This document shows positions 30,101 through 41,408 of a DNA stretch of 64,000 nucleotides, one piece after another. Under the pieces are notes generated by a model. It had not been told where the DNA came from. It worked only from the letters and a program-made list of their open reading frames with translations, and did not search any database. Position 1 is the stretch's first letter; each line of letters begins with the position of its first letter. The stretch comes from Chrysomallon squamiferum. Taxonomy: Eukaryota > Mollusca > Gastropoda > Neomphalida > Peltospiridae. Both the position numbers and the translations under genes were made by a program. The stretch covers positions 37,402,189 through 37,466,188 of the forward strand of contig CM022670.1 of the NCBI GenBank assembly GCA_012295275.1, read 5' to 3'.

Positions 30101-33100
30101 TCTTACACATACTGAAATAGCAGATGGCTGAAATTCCATTCAAACATGGATGTGAAAAACTGCAGGAGCAGCTGGTATTTTTGACAAGTGTCCTCACAGT
30201 TAATCTCTGAAATAGCATTGCTGAAAACAGTGAGAGAAAAAAAATATATATATATATATATATTATGTACATATTTTAATTGCATAATTCATTCTATTTA
30301 CATTATACTACAGATAGGCAAAATTCCTATTAATGAAATAACTGTTTTTGGGTAATAATGAAAATTTATTAAGAACTTATTATTTCTTAATAAGCAACTC
30401 AGGCTTCTTGTTATTGTTGTTTATATTTTTACCTGTCATCAGTTCTAATCAAATAAAGGTATCAGCATTACAGTATGTGATTTTACAAACTGTTTCATTA
30501 TAATAGAGATTATATATTTGTCACTAACAAGTGAAACTATCTGCCTCCAAGCATTTTGCCAAACTTTTTATTTTATATTCATATTTTATTAGTAGCAAAT
30601 ATTTGTCTTAAATTTGGAAATATACAAATATTAAAGATCAGAGTGGTATTTCACAAAACTGCCTGAAAAAAAGAGAGATTAAAACTAGCTATCTTGAAAC
30701 TGAAGCAACAATAGCACAGCATTTTTTCTATTTATTTATTTAATTATTTAATTAAATATTTAAAAATGTGCATGCTATGCTGTTTGTGTTTTATTTAAAA
30801 AGGAAAAGACCTGATTATGTGGTTGATGTATTTCCACACTGCATCATTACAGCTGTCATCTTGTTTCTGGACCGAGGTCAGATAGACATTCTGCATCATT
30901 GCTGTTGTTGGTGGATGCATGTTCATTATGCTCATCAAGACACCAAATGCTTTCTGAGCAATGTGTGAGCTGTTTGCATTCTTTTGAAAAAAAAAAGCAT
31001 TAATCAGTTTATGTTCCTGATATAAAAAGAAGTTGCCACTACAATTTTTTATTTTCCTTTGACTAATAATACAAATAAAAAAGTTATTTATTAGAATATA
31101 TGCATTCTTTTTAATTAATTTATATAAATATAAAACATTTAAAAATGTTCTGGAAATATTTAATGCTATACAAAACACATTAAAAAAAATGTTCTCAACT
31201 TTTTAGTTGAAATGAATTTTTTTTTTTGAAATACAAAAAAATAGATAAAAAAATCACAGAAATCTAAATCAATTTTTTTGAGACAGACTGATATAATTTC
31301 TCTGAAATAGCAACGCTGCAGAAAAAGTGTAGATCGAATACTCAAACATACATATGCAATTTATAGTAATACCTCCAGGATACTGGTAATTATAGCGTGA
31401 ATTGTCCGAGGTTGTGGATATCTGCTCACTGTTAGCATTGACTGGGTTAAGTCAAGAGCAGTGAGTAAATTCTTCTCCTCCACACAAATATCAATGAGTG
31501 AGGCCAAAGAGTCTGGAAATTCAGATGGCAAGATATCTCCTCTAGTAAACTGAAAAAAAAATTTTTTTTAATAAAATTACATTTAGTTATAAACACAACT
31601 GTTTGTTTAGTATAAAATTATAATTAAAAAAAAGAAGATAAAAATGGAAAAGAAAAACGAATTATTTATTTGTGATGTGTTTAACCAGCTTTATAGAACT
31701 CCAGTTGTATATTATTTATCAAAGTTCTGAAAAGTGCAGAACCATACACTGTAAATTGTCAATCTGTTAGCTAAAAATCTTCATGTAGTTTTCTGAGCAA
31801 ACAATTTTCTCAATCACGTAAATTTGAACATGGATCAAATTAATAATAATAAAAATAAAGAAAGATAAATAATAAATGAATAGAAAGGAAAAGGAAGTAA
31901 TGAAAGAATAATTCAAATTAATAATAATAAAAACAAAGAAAGATAAATAATAAATGAATAGAAAGGAAAAGGAAGTAATGAAAGAAAAAAAATTAAATAT
32001 TATGTATTAAAGGCATAGATGAGCTACTGGTTAGATGCTAAAATTATTTCAAAATGTGTTTAATAATAAATTAATAGGAAGTATACAATTTTATGTGTCA
32101 CACAAAGAAAAAATAAAATAAAAATACTGAAATTCTGATTCAGTTTAAAATGGATTGACAGAAATATTACCTGGTTTGGAGTCCATCTAACAAATGTATG
32201 TTTCCACAAATTTTCTGGATGATATTTCTAAAAATATAAATCGTCTAAATTGATAAAAACCTTTCAATTCACTTGAAAAAAAAAAAAAAAATTTTATGAG
32301 GGGAGGAGGGTAAAAGTTAGGCTGATTTCATGATACACAGTAATACCATAAATGTTAATATACCATAGAAATGTCTGAAAAGCAGTCTTACCAAGTCAAA
32401 ACATTTTAAACAATAGTTAATTCTTTTTTTATCCCTGAGAAAATATAATTAAACAAGTTGATTTTTTGTTGTTGTTTTTGTTTTTGACAAGAATATTTTA
32501 TTATGTAATAAAAGGTCTAACATTTCAAATACTTCTTTAAGAACTAGAAATTGAAGTGTTACAGCCAGAAGTTAAGTTCATGTATATATATATATATCAG
32601 CATTTAAGACCTTTTGGCTCTAACACCTCAAAATGGAGGCCCAGTATTGGAAAGCGAAGATATATCAATCATGCTTAATATGATTATAACAATCACAATA
32701 ATTTTACCTTAATCCTTTTTATTTCTCTATTATCAGTTTTTGTCTCTTCAATTAATTTTCTTTTTGCAGAATGTTTTACTGTAGGCTGTGCTGGGGTTTC
32801 CCCTTCCTGAAGCTGAACCTTTTCATCAGATTTCTCACACTGAGGACTGCTAGTATTTGAAGCTGTGGGATTAAAAAAACACTTTAAAATAAGTAACCCA
32901 GCAAATTTATAAATAGCTTTGTGCTGAGATTTTCCCTTTTGGAAACTTCAAAGCAAAACATAAACCAAACTGAATAAAAATTAAGAAAAAATTTTTATGA
33001 TTAATTCTTAAATTCAGTCGTGTAATAATGGCAACATTATTTCATGAAGAAAATGTAAATATTATCTAAACTGTAGCTATACTTATTTAGCTAATCTTTA

Positions 33101-34496
33101 TAACTTAAAATATGACAAATTATTTCCAGATAAAAGTTTTTAAACTGTTTTTTCCTTTGGAAACTGAAAACACTGCATATTTATCAAACAACAACAACAA
33201 AAAAGAACACCATTATCTGTTAACAAAAACTTTCAAATTTTGTTGGCAATATTATCAGATCTTTTATTTCAAAAGACAAGAAACTTAATTATCACCTACT
33301 ATTATTTATTTTGCTGATCTCCACATCAGATGTATTATTTTGAAAATTCAAAGAAATGTTTGGATGGAAAACATTAACAGACTGTTTTTTGATGGAAGAA
33401 CAACAAGACACTGGAGTGAAAGCCAGTGAAATTTCTGAAGGATCGACCCTGTGTTCCTGTGAAAACTGTTTCAGGGAAGAATTTGGAGTGACAGAAAGAC
33501 GTCTGCTTATGCGAAAGAAGTCCTCCAGCGATCTCTGAGATAACTGAGAATCTGAAGTAACCTTTTGTGTTATAGGAGTCTTTTCTGAATTATCTACATT
33601 GTCTGCATGTATGGATTTAGTAGACTTCAGTGGAGTGTCTTTTACTGGTGAATTTGCTTCTGAAATGTCTTGAGATGTGAAAATGCTAGAAGAATCTTGG
33701 GAATAACTAAATGACATTTCATCACCAAGTCCAGAAGATTTGCTAACCAGGTAATCCATGGGTTCAGCTGACATCTTAAAAAAAAATTAAATTAAAAAAA
33801 TGCTGATAATAAAAAATGAATTAGATAATATAAACATTATAGTTTTTTATACCAAATTAAATAAAAAATGATTCACATTATTATTAATGAACTATAAATA
33901 AACACAACATATAAGCAGAAATATACAAATAATTTGATTAACAATACCCCAGCACAAAAATAAAATTGCTAATGGGTGATACCATAAAAAAGAGGCATTA
34001 CAAATTTCAGAATTTTTTTATTATACTATAATGTATTTAGACTAATATGAGCATTAAAAAGAGGTTTTCTAACACACAACTAATTTTTTTTAATAAATAT
34101 CCTTAAGTTTCAAACCTGCAGCAGATATGCAAGAATAAACTCAGGTTTCAGCAAAAGAATGCCGTAATCCATCAGTCCTTGTGCCATTAGAATATCTGCA
34201 TACTTTCCCTCAGTGAAAATGTATGTTACTTTGTTTGCAACTTTCCCAGGATTTTTAACAGGAACTGACAAATTCTCCACTTCAGCACCACCAGAAATTA
34301 GAAGTCTTGTTTAAGAAAATAAAATAATAATAATAATAGTAATTTATTAATAATATAATATGCATTGGGCATGTATATCAGACACTAAAATGCTATTCTA
34401 AAATGACTTTTATTTCATGTTTCTGGTGTGAGAATTAAAGTACACTTGTTTTTCAGGATTAGAAGACGCAGACTTGAATTTCAAATGCATTATTCT

Positions 34497-34538
<42 letters not shown>

Positions 34539-36656
34539 AGTGTGCATGTGCATGTGTGAATGGATTTATGTAAAATGTCTTGGTCAAAGCATTTTTTGTT
34601 CTGTTTCTAAATTTAAGAAAAAAAAAAAATGTCAGTAATAAAATCAAAATTCAAAAATGTTTTCAAATTGGATTTAAAAAAAAGAAAAGAAAAAAGAAAT
34701 CACCAACCTTTTGAAAATTATACTTTTACTACCAACCAGCACAGCCACTTTCCAGCCCTTAAATGCAAACTCTTTTGTTTTCTCAACTGTTTTTCTCCAC
34801 CTTTTAGGAGCAACCAACAGTGGAATGGGACAATCATGGGTACCATGTTCTGGGCACCATTCATAGGTTTCTTCATCAAGCCACACATTCTTAGCAAAAC
34901 TTACTTCTATATATTTTGGTGTCAAAATCCATTTACCTGCGGGAAACAATAATTGTTGTTGAAGATAAATAAACAGCACTATTTCTGATCGTGAAAAGTA
35001 AGAAACAGAGGGCAAATTTCGTTTACGTTAAATCCTTAGAGACAGAAAATATAAAATAGTCTGTTGGGGTTTTTTTTAAAGAAAACATTCAAAAACTATA
35101 GTAACATATATAAATTTATTACAGCTGTAAGTAAGTGATACTTTATGCCTAAATATAAGATGTTTTTTAAAATATTAAAATGCACTTTGATAATACAAAC
35201 ATATTCTTCATTCTTCTGTGACATCTATTTTTTCATGTCCAGTCTTAATTAATAATGAAGCAATTAACTATATAAAATGCCATCTAAAAGTTAGAAAAAT
35301 ATTTCTATTTATAAATGTGAAAATAAATTTAACTGAAAACTAATACATGCCTGTTGCTAATGCTCCCAGGAATTTTTCAGTTTTATAGAGTTTTCCACAA
35401 ACAACATGTGTACAGTTGCATCTAAAACTCTGTATTAAAAAAATAATAAAATAAAAAAAGTGAACAGTAACAACAGTAAAAAGGTGACAAAAGTAACACA
35501 CTGATTTCTTTTTAGATTGTTTTCATTTTAAGAGACAACAGGGTGTTTATAAATGAGTATAGTATAGTTTCTTATTTGTATGAGTAAAAACAAAAAACAA
35601 GTATTGTAATGACAAATAATGGTCTAAGTTCACTTTTTAATTAAAAAATGAAAGCGAAACATATTTAATTTTAAAACAAACAAACCTCAGAATCCATATA
35701 AATCCCACCCAAACTCTGTATCTGCTTTGAAAGTTTCTTTCGTTCATTTTTATCAAATGATGATAAAAGAAATACTTTGTTGGTCTGTTTTCTTGTTCTC
35801 AGACCTTTCATGTCCTCAAGAATTGAAAATTCTTACTGAAAAATGTTTTATATAAAACAAAAATAAATAATACCTGTGAACACCTGTGTATAAAATGTGA
35901 ATATAAACAAAGCTTACATATTCAACAACTAGTCATATGAACATCTACAGACATATCTGAAAGTTTTTAGGGTTGTTTTAACAATAAAATGAGAAAATAA
36001 AACACATAAAATTAAATAATTTTGTATTTGTTTGTGGGTTGTAAGATAATTTCAGTGTTTTTTGGGGTCTTTTTTTTTTCTAACTCATTAACTTTTTTTG
36101 TAAAATTAATTTTGCTTATTTTATCACTATGTATCTATGTAACTATAACTATATCTACATGTATATGAGTTCAGATATAATACAATTTTATATTTCTTTA
36201 TATTATTATTATTATTATAAATAATATTTCAGAAGAATTTTCTTATTATATATTTATATAATGCTATTAAATCTCCATTGCAGTTTGTTTTAAAATTTAA
36301 AACAACCATTTCGAATCTAATCACATATATTTTATATAAATTAGTTTTATAATTTTATAAGAACAACAGCCAAAACAATAATAACTGAAATGGAAAATGA
36401 CGAAACTGAGAAAACCAAAATTTGGTACTTCTTTCACTTTCGATTTGTTTTACTTTTTAAATATTTATTAATTCCACATTCACGATTAAGTGTTTTTAGA
36501 CTGTTCTTGAAGTAACAAGTTATCTTTACTATCGTATATAAATAATTTCATTACTTATACCTATTCCATTTCCTTGGACACAAGTAATTCTGAAACCAAG
36601 ATCACATCCGTCAGTCAAATTTATTTACCCTCAACAACATAATTTTCTCCCGCCAT
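24192..36656 (-). CDS. SLF1: SMC5-SMC6 complex localization factor 1 (SLF1/ANKRD32)
   Basis: Nuclear scaffold that, in vertebrates, binds RAD18 through its BRCT domains and with SLF2 brings SMC5/6 to DNA damage. Exons (minus): 36656-36629, 35831-35686, 35429-35351, 34936-34708, 34305-34116, 33774-33300, 32862-32708, 32227-32171, 31549-31373, 30980-30811, 30220-30107, 29331-29163, 29057-28916, 28638-28559, 28294-28220, 27885-27803, 27324-27173, 26690-26619, 26273-26139, 25769-25653, 25183-25019, 24700-24192. All phases agree, giving about 1172 residues (human 1058). Tandem BRCT domains fill roughly residues 15-220, with [10 protein letters not shown] and WLDEETYEW; a Ser-rich linker follows, then a helical middle, then ankyrin repeats at about 840-960 ([23 protein letters not shown]). 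The intron after 35351 begins with GC. The first tiny exon (MAGENYVVE) is the least certain part; a start at 35811 is the alternative. Confidence 0.93.
31836..31985. repeat. 78-base tandem duplication in an SLF1 intron
   Basis: Two head-to-tail copies of an A-rich segment with period 78 bases differ by a single visible substitution (T to C). They lie in the intron between exons 8 and 9 of SLF1. The near identity suggests a recent event or a local assembly duplication. Confidence 0.85.
34499..34550. repeat. (TG)n microsatellite in an SLF1 intron
   Basis: About 18 TG units followed by degenerate TG/CA words, inside the intron between exons 4 and 5. Confidence 0.9.
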
Positions 36657-36760
36657 TCTGTGTCATAGTTTCCTTATCAGTTTGTGCACCTCATAATGTA
36701 TTTATGGTAACGACAGAAGATTCAGGAATATTTGTCTTCAGTGCGGGTGTGCGATCAAGA
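36640..36760 (-). promoter_or_regulatory. Probable SLF1 promoter with E2F-like site
   Basis: The start codon of the proposed first exon is embedded in TTTTCTCCCGCCAT (plus-strand sense, 36643-36656), close to the E2F consensus TTTSSCGC. The neighbouring 36700-36780 is GC-richer than average. E2F control would suit a replication and repair gene, but this is motif-level inference. Confidence 0.3.
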
Positions 36761-36779
36761 GAGGATCTGCCCAAGAGAG

Positions 36780-37575
36780 CAATAATTTGAGGGGGAAAAA
36801 TAAGTTGAAATAGTTTTAAATCTATCCAACTAAGTAGAGAATGTCATGAAAGACGATGTCACTTTGTCAGGGTGTTAACACCTGAAACCATCGTTGGTAG
36901 ACTGTCAGGTTTATTCCATCCTCAAACGGAACAAAGCGATAAAACAAATATTTCTGACAGAATATAGCAAACTGTGGGTATGTCCAAGATTTTAGTACGA
37001 CATGAAAACCCAAAACCAAAACCAGAAAGTTGACCTAATTTACGTAACCATCGGGAGATAATCCATTGTGTGAATCACTGAATGAAGTGGGATTTTGTTA
37101 ATTTATCATTAGCACCACATAAAACTAATAAATGGAATTAACAGTTCAATGAAAGTGAAATGTAATATTCATAATTTTAACAAAATAATTTAACGATACC
37201 CTCCGACAAGTATGTGCTTTTTATTATTTATATTATTCATATTATTAACTTACTGAAATCACGATATGGTGGTTCCAAAGTATTTATAATTGATTATATT
37301 AACGACAGAAATAAAATTTAAAAAATAATAATAAATTGTTCCTATTAACCATTAATATTAAAACGCTTTAAGTTAACAAATATTGATTCAATCGTAAAAG
37401 AGACTGCATGAACCATGATTTTTATATTATTATTTTTAACAACAGCCGAAACACAACGGCCTCCGACACTGTTCAGAGATTTTTTTTTTTTTTTTATTTA
37501 TTTATTTATTTATTTTTTTTGTATCTAAAAACGTTTATTATCTTAAGGTATCCCAATTTTCTAATTTAAATAATT

Positions 37576-37624
<49 letters not shown>

Positions 37625-37699
37625 CAAACAAAAAAAAACAATCTTCACTTTTTAACTGCATCTGGTTTATTTTCCAGATTCATGTAGTGTGTGTGTGTG

Positions 37700-37790
<91 letters not shown>

Positions 37791-38450
37791 CAAGGAATAT
37801 GTATAACCAGGGTTTATATATAATCCCTGAAAGTTTAAGGTATTATGCAGCATTATACAATACCAGAAATTCAGGTAATTATTTTATACATTTCCACCTG
37901 ATATTGTTTCACCTATTATTGTTACATGGTATCACATACTTTTGATGGAATAATTTATAATAAATTTAAGGTCTAATGTAGCAAAGATTTTTTGTTCAAC
38001 AGATCCCTTCTTGCAGGCATGCCTTCATTATTCATCAATATGCATGTTTATAAATTAGCTGAGATTACTGTGTCCCTTTTTAATCAAAGTAAAATTGTAT
38101 TCTTTTACATGTTTATTATTCTTGACATTAAGTCAAAAAATATATTTTAAATTCATAGAAAAAATGATATTGTAATTAACAAATATACAACTTTCAATAA
38201 TGTATCTAAAAAATAATTTTCAAGAGAAAAATCATTTGTCAAGATGCTTTTAACCTTATAATCAGTGATGGACTAGGCAGGACTATTAAACATCTATGCT
38301 TTATATATTTTGTTATTTATAAAGTAAACTAACAGAAAAAAGAAAAGAAACACACACCTACCCACTAACAAATTTGCAATTTTATACATCTAGATATAAA
38401 CACACAGAAACATGGAACATTGTATATAAAAAAATGAACAGAAAAACCCA
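36780..38450. repeat. Intergenic region with (TA)n, (TG)n and (GA)n tracts
   Basis: No gene is supported. Notable are (TA)n at about 37580-37622 and a compound (TG)n-(GA)n tract at about 37687-37790, among the longest simple repeats in the window. The open frame across the latter is Val/Cys and Arg/Glu runs, an artefact. Confidence 0.75.
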
Positions 38451-41408
38451 GTGTATATTAATAGTTTTATTAAAAATAGATATAAATTTGTTACACAAGA
38501 AAAAGAAAAAGGAGGTAATAACATGATTCTACTATTTTCAAAGCACTTTCTTGAAGATATTCTGTATTTATACAAATTTTACAATTATATTAAGCAGAGA
38601 TTAACGCTGCAGCTAAAATTTAACAAAACAAAACAATAATATATATTTCTTTTTGCAAATGACAAACTAAGACATGATGCTATCCATGTTTGTTTTGGGT
38701 CTACACATTTATTTCAACTCCTGATGCAGAATCTATGAAAAATACATAATTTTTGAAGTTATTTATAATACAATAAATTAATATTAATAAATACATGCTA
38801 CAAATGTGGATTACTGTGTTTAGCATTTGATAAATTTTCAATCTATTAAATGTCCCAAAAAACAATTTTAAATACACATTTTATGCAACTTTTCATTGCA
38901 CTGATACATATATAAAATAATTTTATTACATGAACCAACAAATCCAGGAAGTTAAAACAGCAATTATTACAATATGTTATGAGTGATTTACATGTCTTGC
39001 TTTGTGAATGTTGGGAACTCTGTTGTGTAAATGGTTGAAAATAAAAATGATTTTATGGTTCTTTGAAATTCAATTACCATTTCACACAGCTGCAAAACAC
39101 TGAGTTTTATTATTTTATTGAGTTTAAAAAAAAAAAAAAAAAAAAAATTAAGAATGGACAGATAACATACAGACAAAAAGATTTTAATGATAGGTCTAAT
39201 TAAAAATGATAAACTGTTAAACTTTATAAAAAAAAAAAAATAATAATAAAATTCAAATGACTGCTAACAAATTGGAGATTCATGAAAAGCTAAAATCTGA
39301 CATCCCTATTCTTAAAATAAAATAACAATGATCATCAAATTATCAGATTTCCTGAAAAATTTCAGAGATCGTTGATATCTTCAAAGAAAAACATGTAGCT
39401 TACAAATTTTCAAAAACACTGATCAGAAAACCAAATCACATTATATGTGAAACAAAACCAAAAAAATCAAAACAAAAACCTGTTAAATACATTTACAACA
39501 GAAACAAATATTTCACTCATTTCTAACCTATTTGGTTTAATCTAGATGCAACTAAAATACCCAGACTACCAGTATTATTATTATTACTGGTGAAGCTGTT
39601 TTAAACAGAACAAACTAAACTAAATAATTACATATTGCTTCTATATACAAAAGGCAGCAAAACACTTTAACATGAACTTTGAGAGGGGGAAAATACTTAT
39701 ATTCATTTGTAAAATAATATGCTACAACATAATTTGATAAATAACAGGAACATGTGTTTTGTACCAGTTATTTTTTTAATAAAATTTATGCTGCAACACT
39801 TAACCATAATTGGGCATTATTAAATATAAATTTTTTAAAAGGCATTATCAATTCAGTGTTAAACAGGAAGTGCACCTTCTCTGCATGTTTTTTCACTCAC
39901 AAAATTATGCCATATAATCCAAAGAGATAGATTTATTAATGTTTCTGTCAGAAAGACAACATAAAATAATCAAGTCTTAAGAATAAAGATATTCATTATA
40001 TTTAAAATAAATAAATAAAATAAATAAATAACTTACATTGTTCAAACCTGAAAGTTGTTTCTAACGAAACAAAACTGCTTTAAAGTTTGATCATAAAGAC
40101 AAATAAACTTTTATTTTTATTCTTTTAAATTTTTTTTTTTTATAAATAAGTATAAATATCTATATACACTTCATTTTCATAGCAAAACAATCCAGTATTG
40201 ACTGAAAACACTTCTATAGTGTATTTTTCATATAATTTAAACAAATTGTGCAATAGTAACAAAACTGTGCATTACCACAAAATACTAAACAGTACAAATA
40301 TAAAAGGCAAAATACCATCCGACTGTGTATCTGCATTACAATGCTATTGTACAGTGTAATGACACAGTAGGTGGTATCAACAAAAACATGATTAAATAAC
40401 TGGCAAGACAACTCAGATGGTTTAAAAGACAATAATATCTCAGTGTTGTCGGATATGGATTTAATTTATCATCCAATAAACAACAGTAACATTAAAAACA
40501 AAGGGAGCCTTGCACATTTCTTCTGCCAACAAATATTTTCTCATGTGTGAATTTTAACAGCAAAAGCTAATTTTTATTGAAAAATTGTTCTTGCTATTAG
40601 ATGTATAACTTGAAAAATATTATGACAAAGTGTGTTTGTAAATGGTTGTATCAGTACTGACAAACACACATACATAACTATCTTGCTACATCTTCATATT
40701 ACTATTGTTTAAAACAAAAATAAGAACAATTTTCATATTCCACAAGATTTGTAACTTGAATATTTAAGTGTAGTTTTTAATGTATGTAAAGTACAATAAT
40801 GTAAAAGTAAACCATTGTGATTTAAAATAAACTATGATTCTCAAACAAGCATACTATTAAAGATGAACTGTATAATAAATATTTAAAAACATTATTTTGT
40901 CGTTACTTGATAGAAGAAAAAATTATCGGCATCAAGTTAATATGATCATATTGTAAACACCAGTCAAGCAACAAGTTCTGATGCAACAGATGATTATTGT
41001 TTTACTAATACCTGTAAGGTTACAAGCAGGAATTACTATATAATCTAAGAATTTTTATATATTGTGCACACGTACTACTGGTTTAAACAAAGGGGTATTG
41101 CAAATGGCCACAACACCACCACTGAAGAAGATACTGAATTATAGCCTTAAGCTGAATTAACAAAACAATTATATACCAAAAGGTACGAAGTACAGTATCA
41201 ACAAGATTTAAAAAAAAAAAAAAAAAAAAAAAAACTGATGCAATAATTTTGCCATGAAGTAAACAGTGCTGTCTCTTTCTAACAAATAATAACAATTAAA
41301 ATGACAAAAAGTTTTCTGTATAGCTAAACTAAAGGCTGTCAAAGAGAAAATGGAAATAAAAATATCTACAATGATCACACATGCTTTTCCCTGATATTTA
41401 CAGTAACA
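38451..41408 (-). other. Presumed long 3'UTR of the MARCH gene
   Basis: Nearly 3 kb downstream of the MARCH stop codon has no exon that I can support. It contains A-runs (39125-39147, 41211-41234) and several minus-strand AATAAA words, the furthest convincing one at 38466-38471. A long 3'UTR is one explanation; an unannotated noncoding transcript or plain intergenic DNA are others. Confidence 0.3.

Noticed and set aside
32708-32862. Suspected frameshift in SLF1 exon 7
   Set aside because: A recount of the T-run at the block boundary (four, not five) shows the exon is in phase with both neighbours.
37691-37945. Cys/Val and Arg/Glu repeat protein
   Set aside because: Produced by the (TG)n-(GA)n microsatellite. 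The same applies to the frames at 2368, 34459, 58422, 58561 and 60972.
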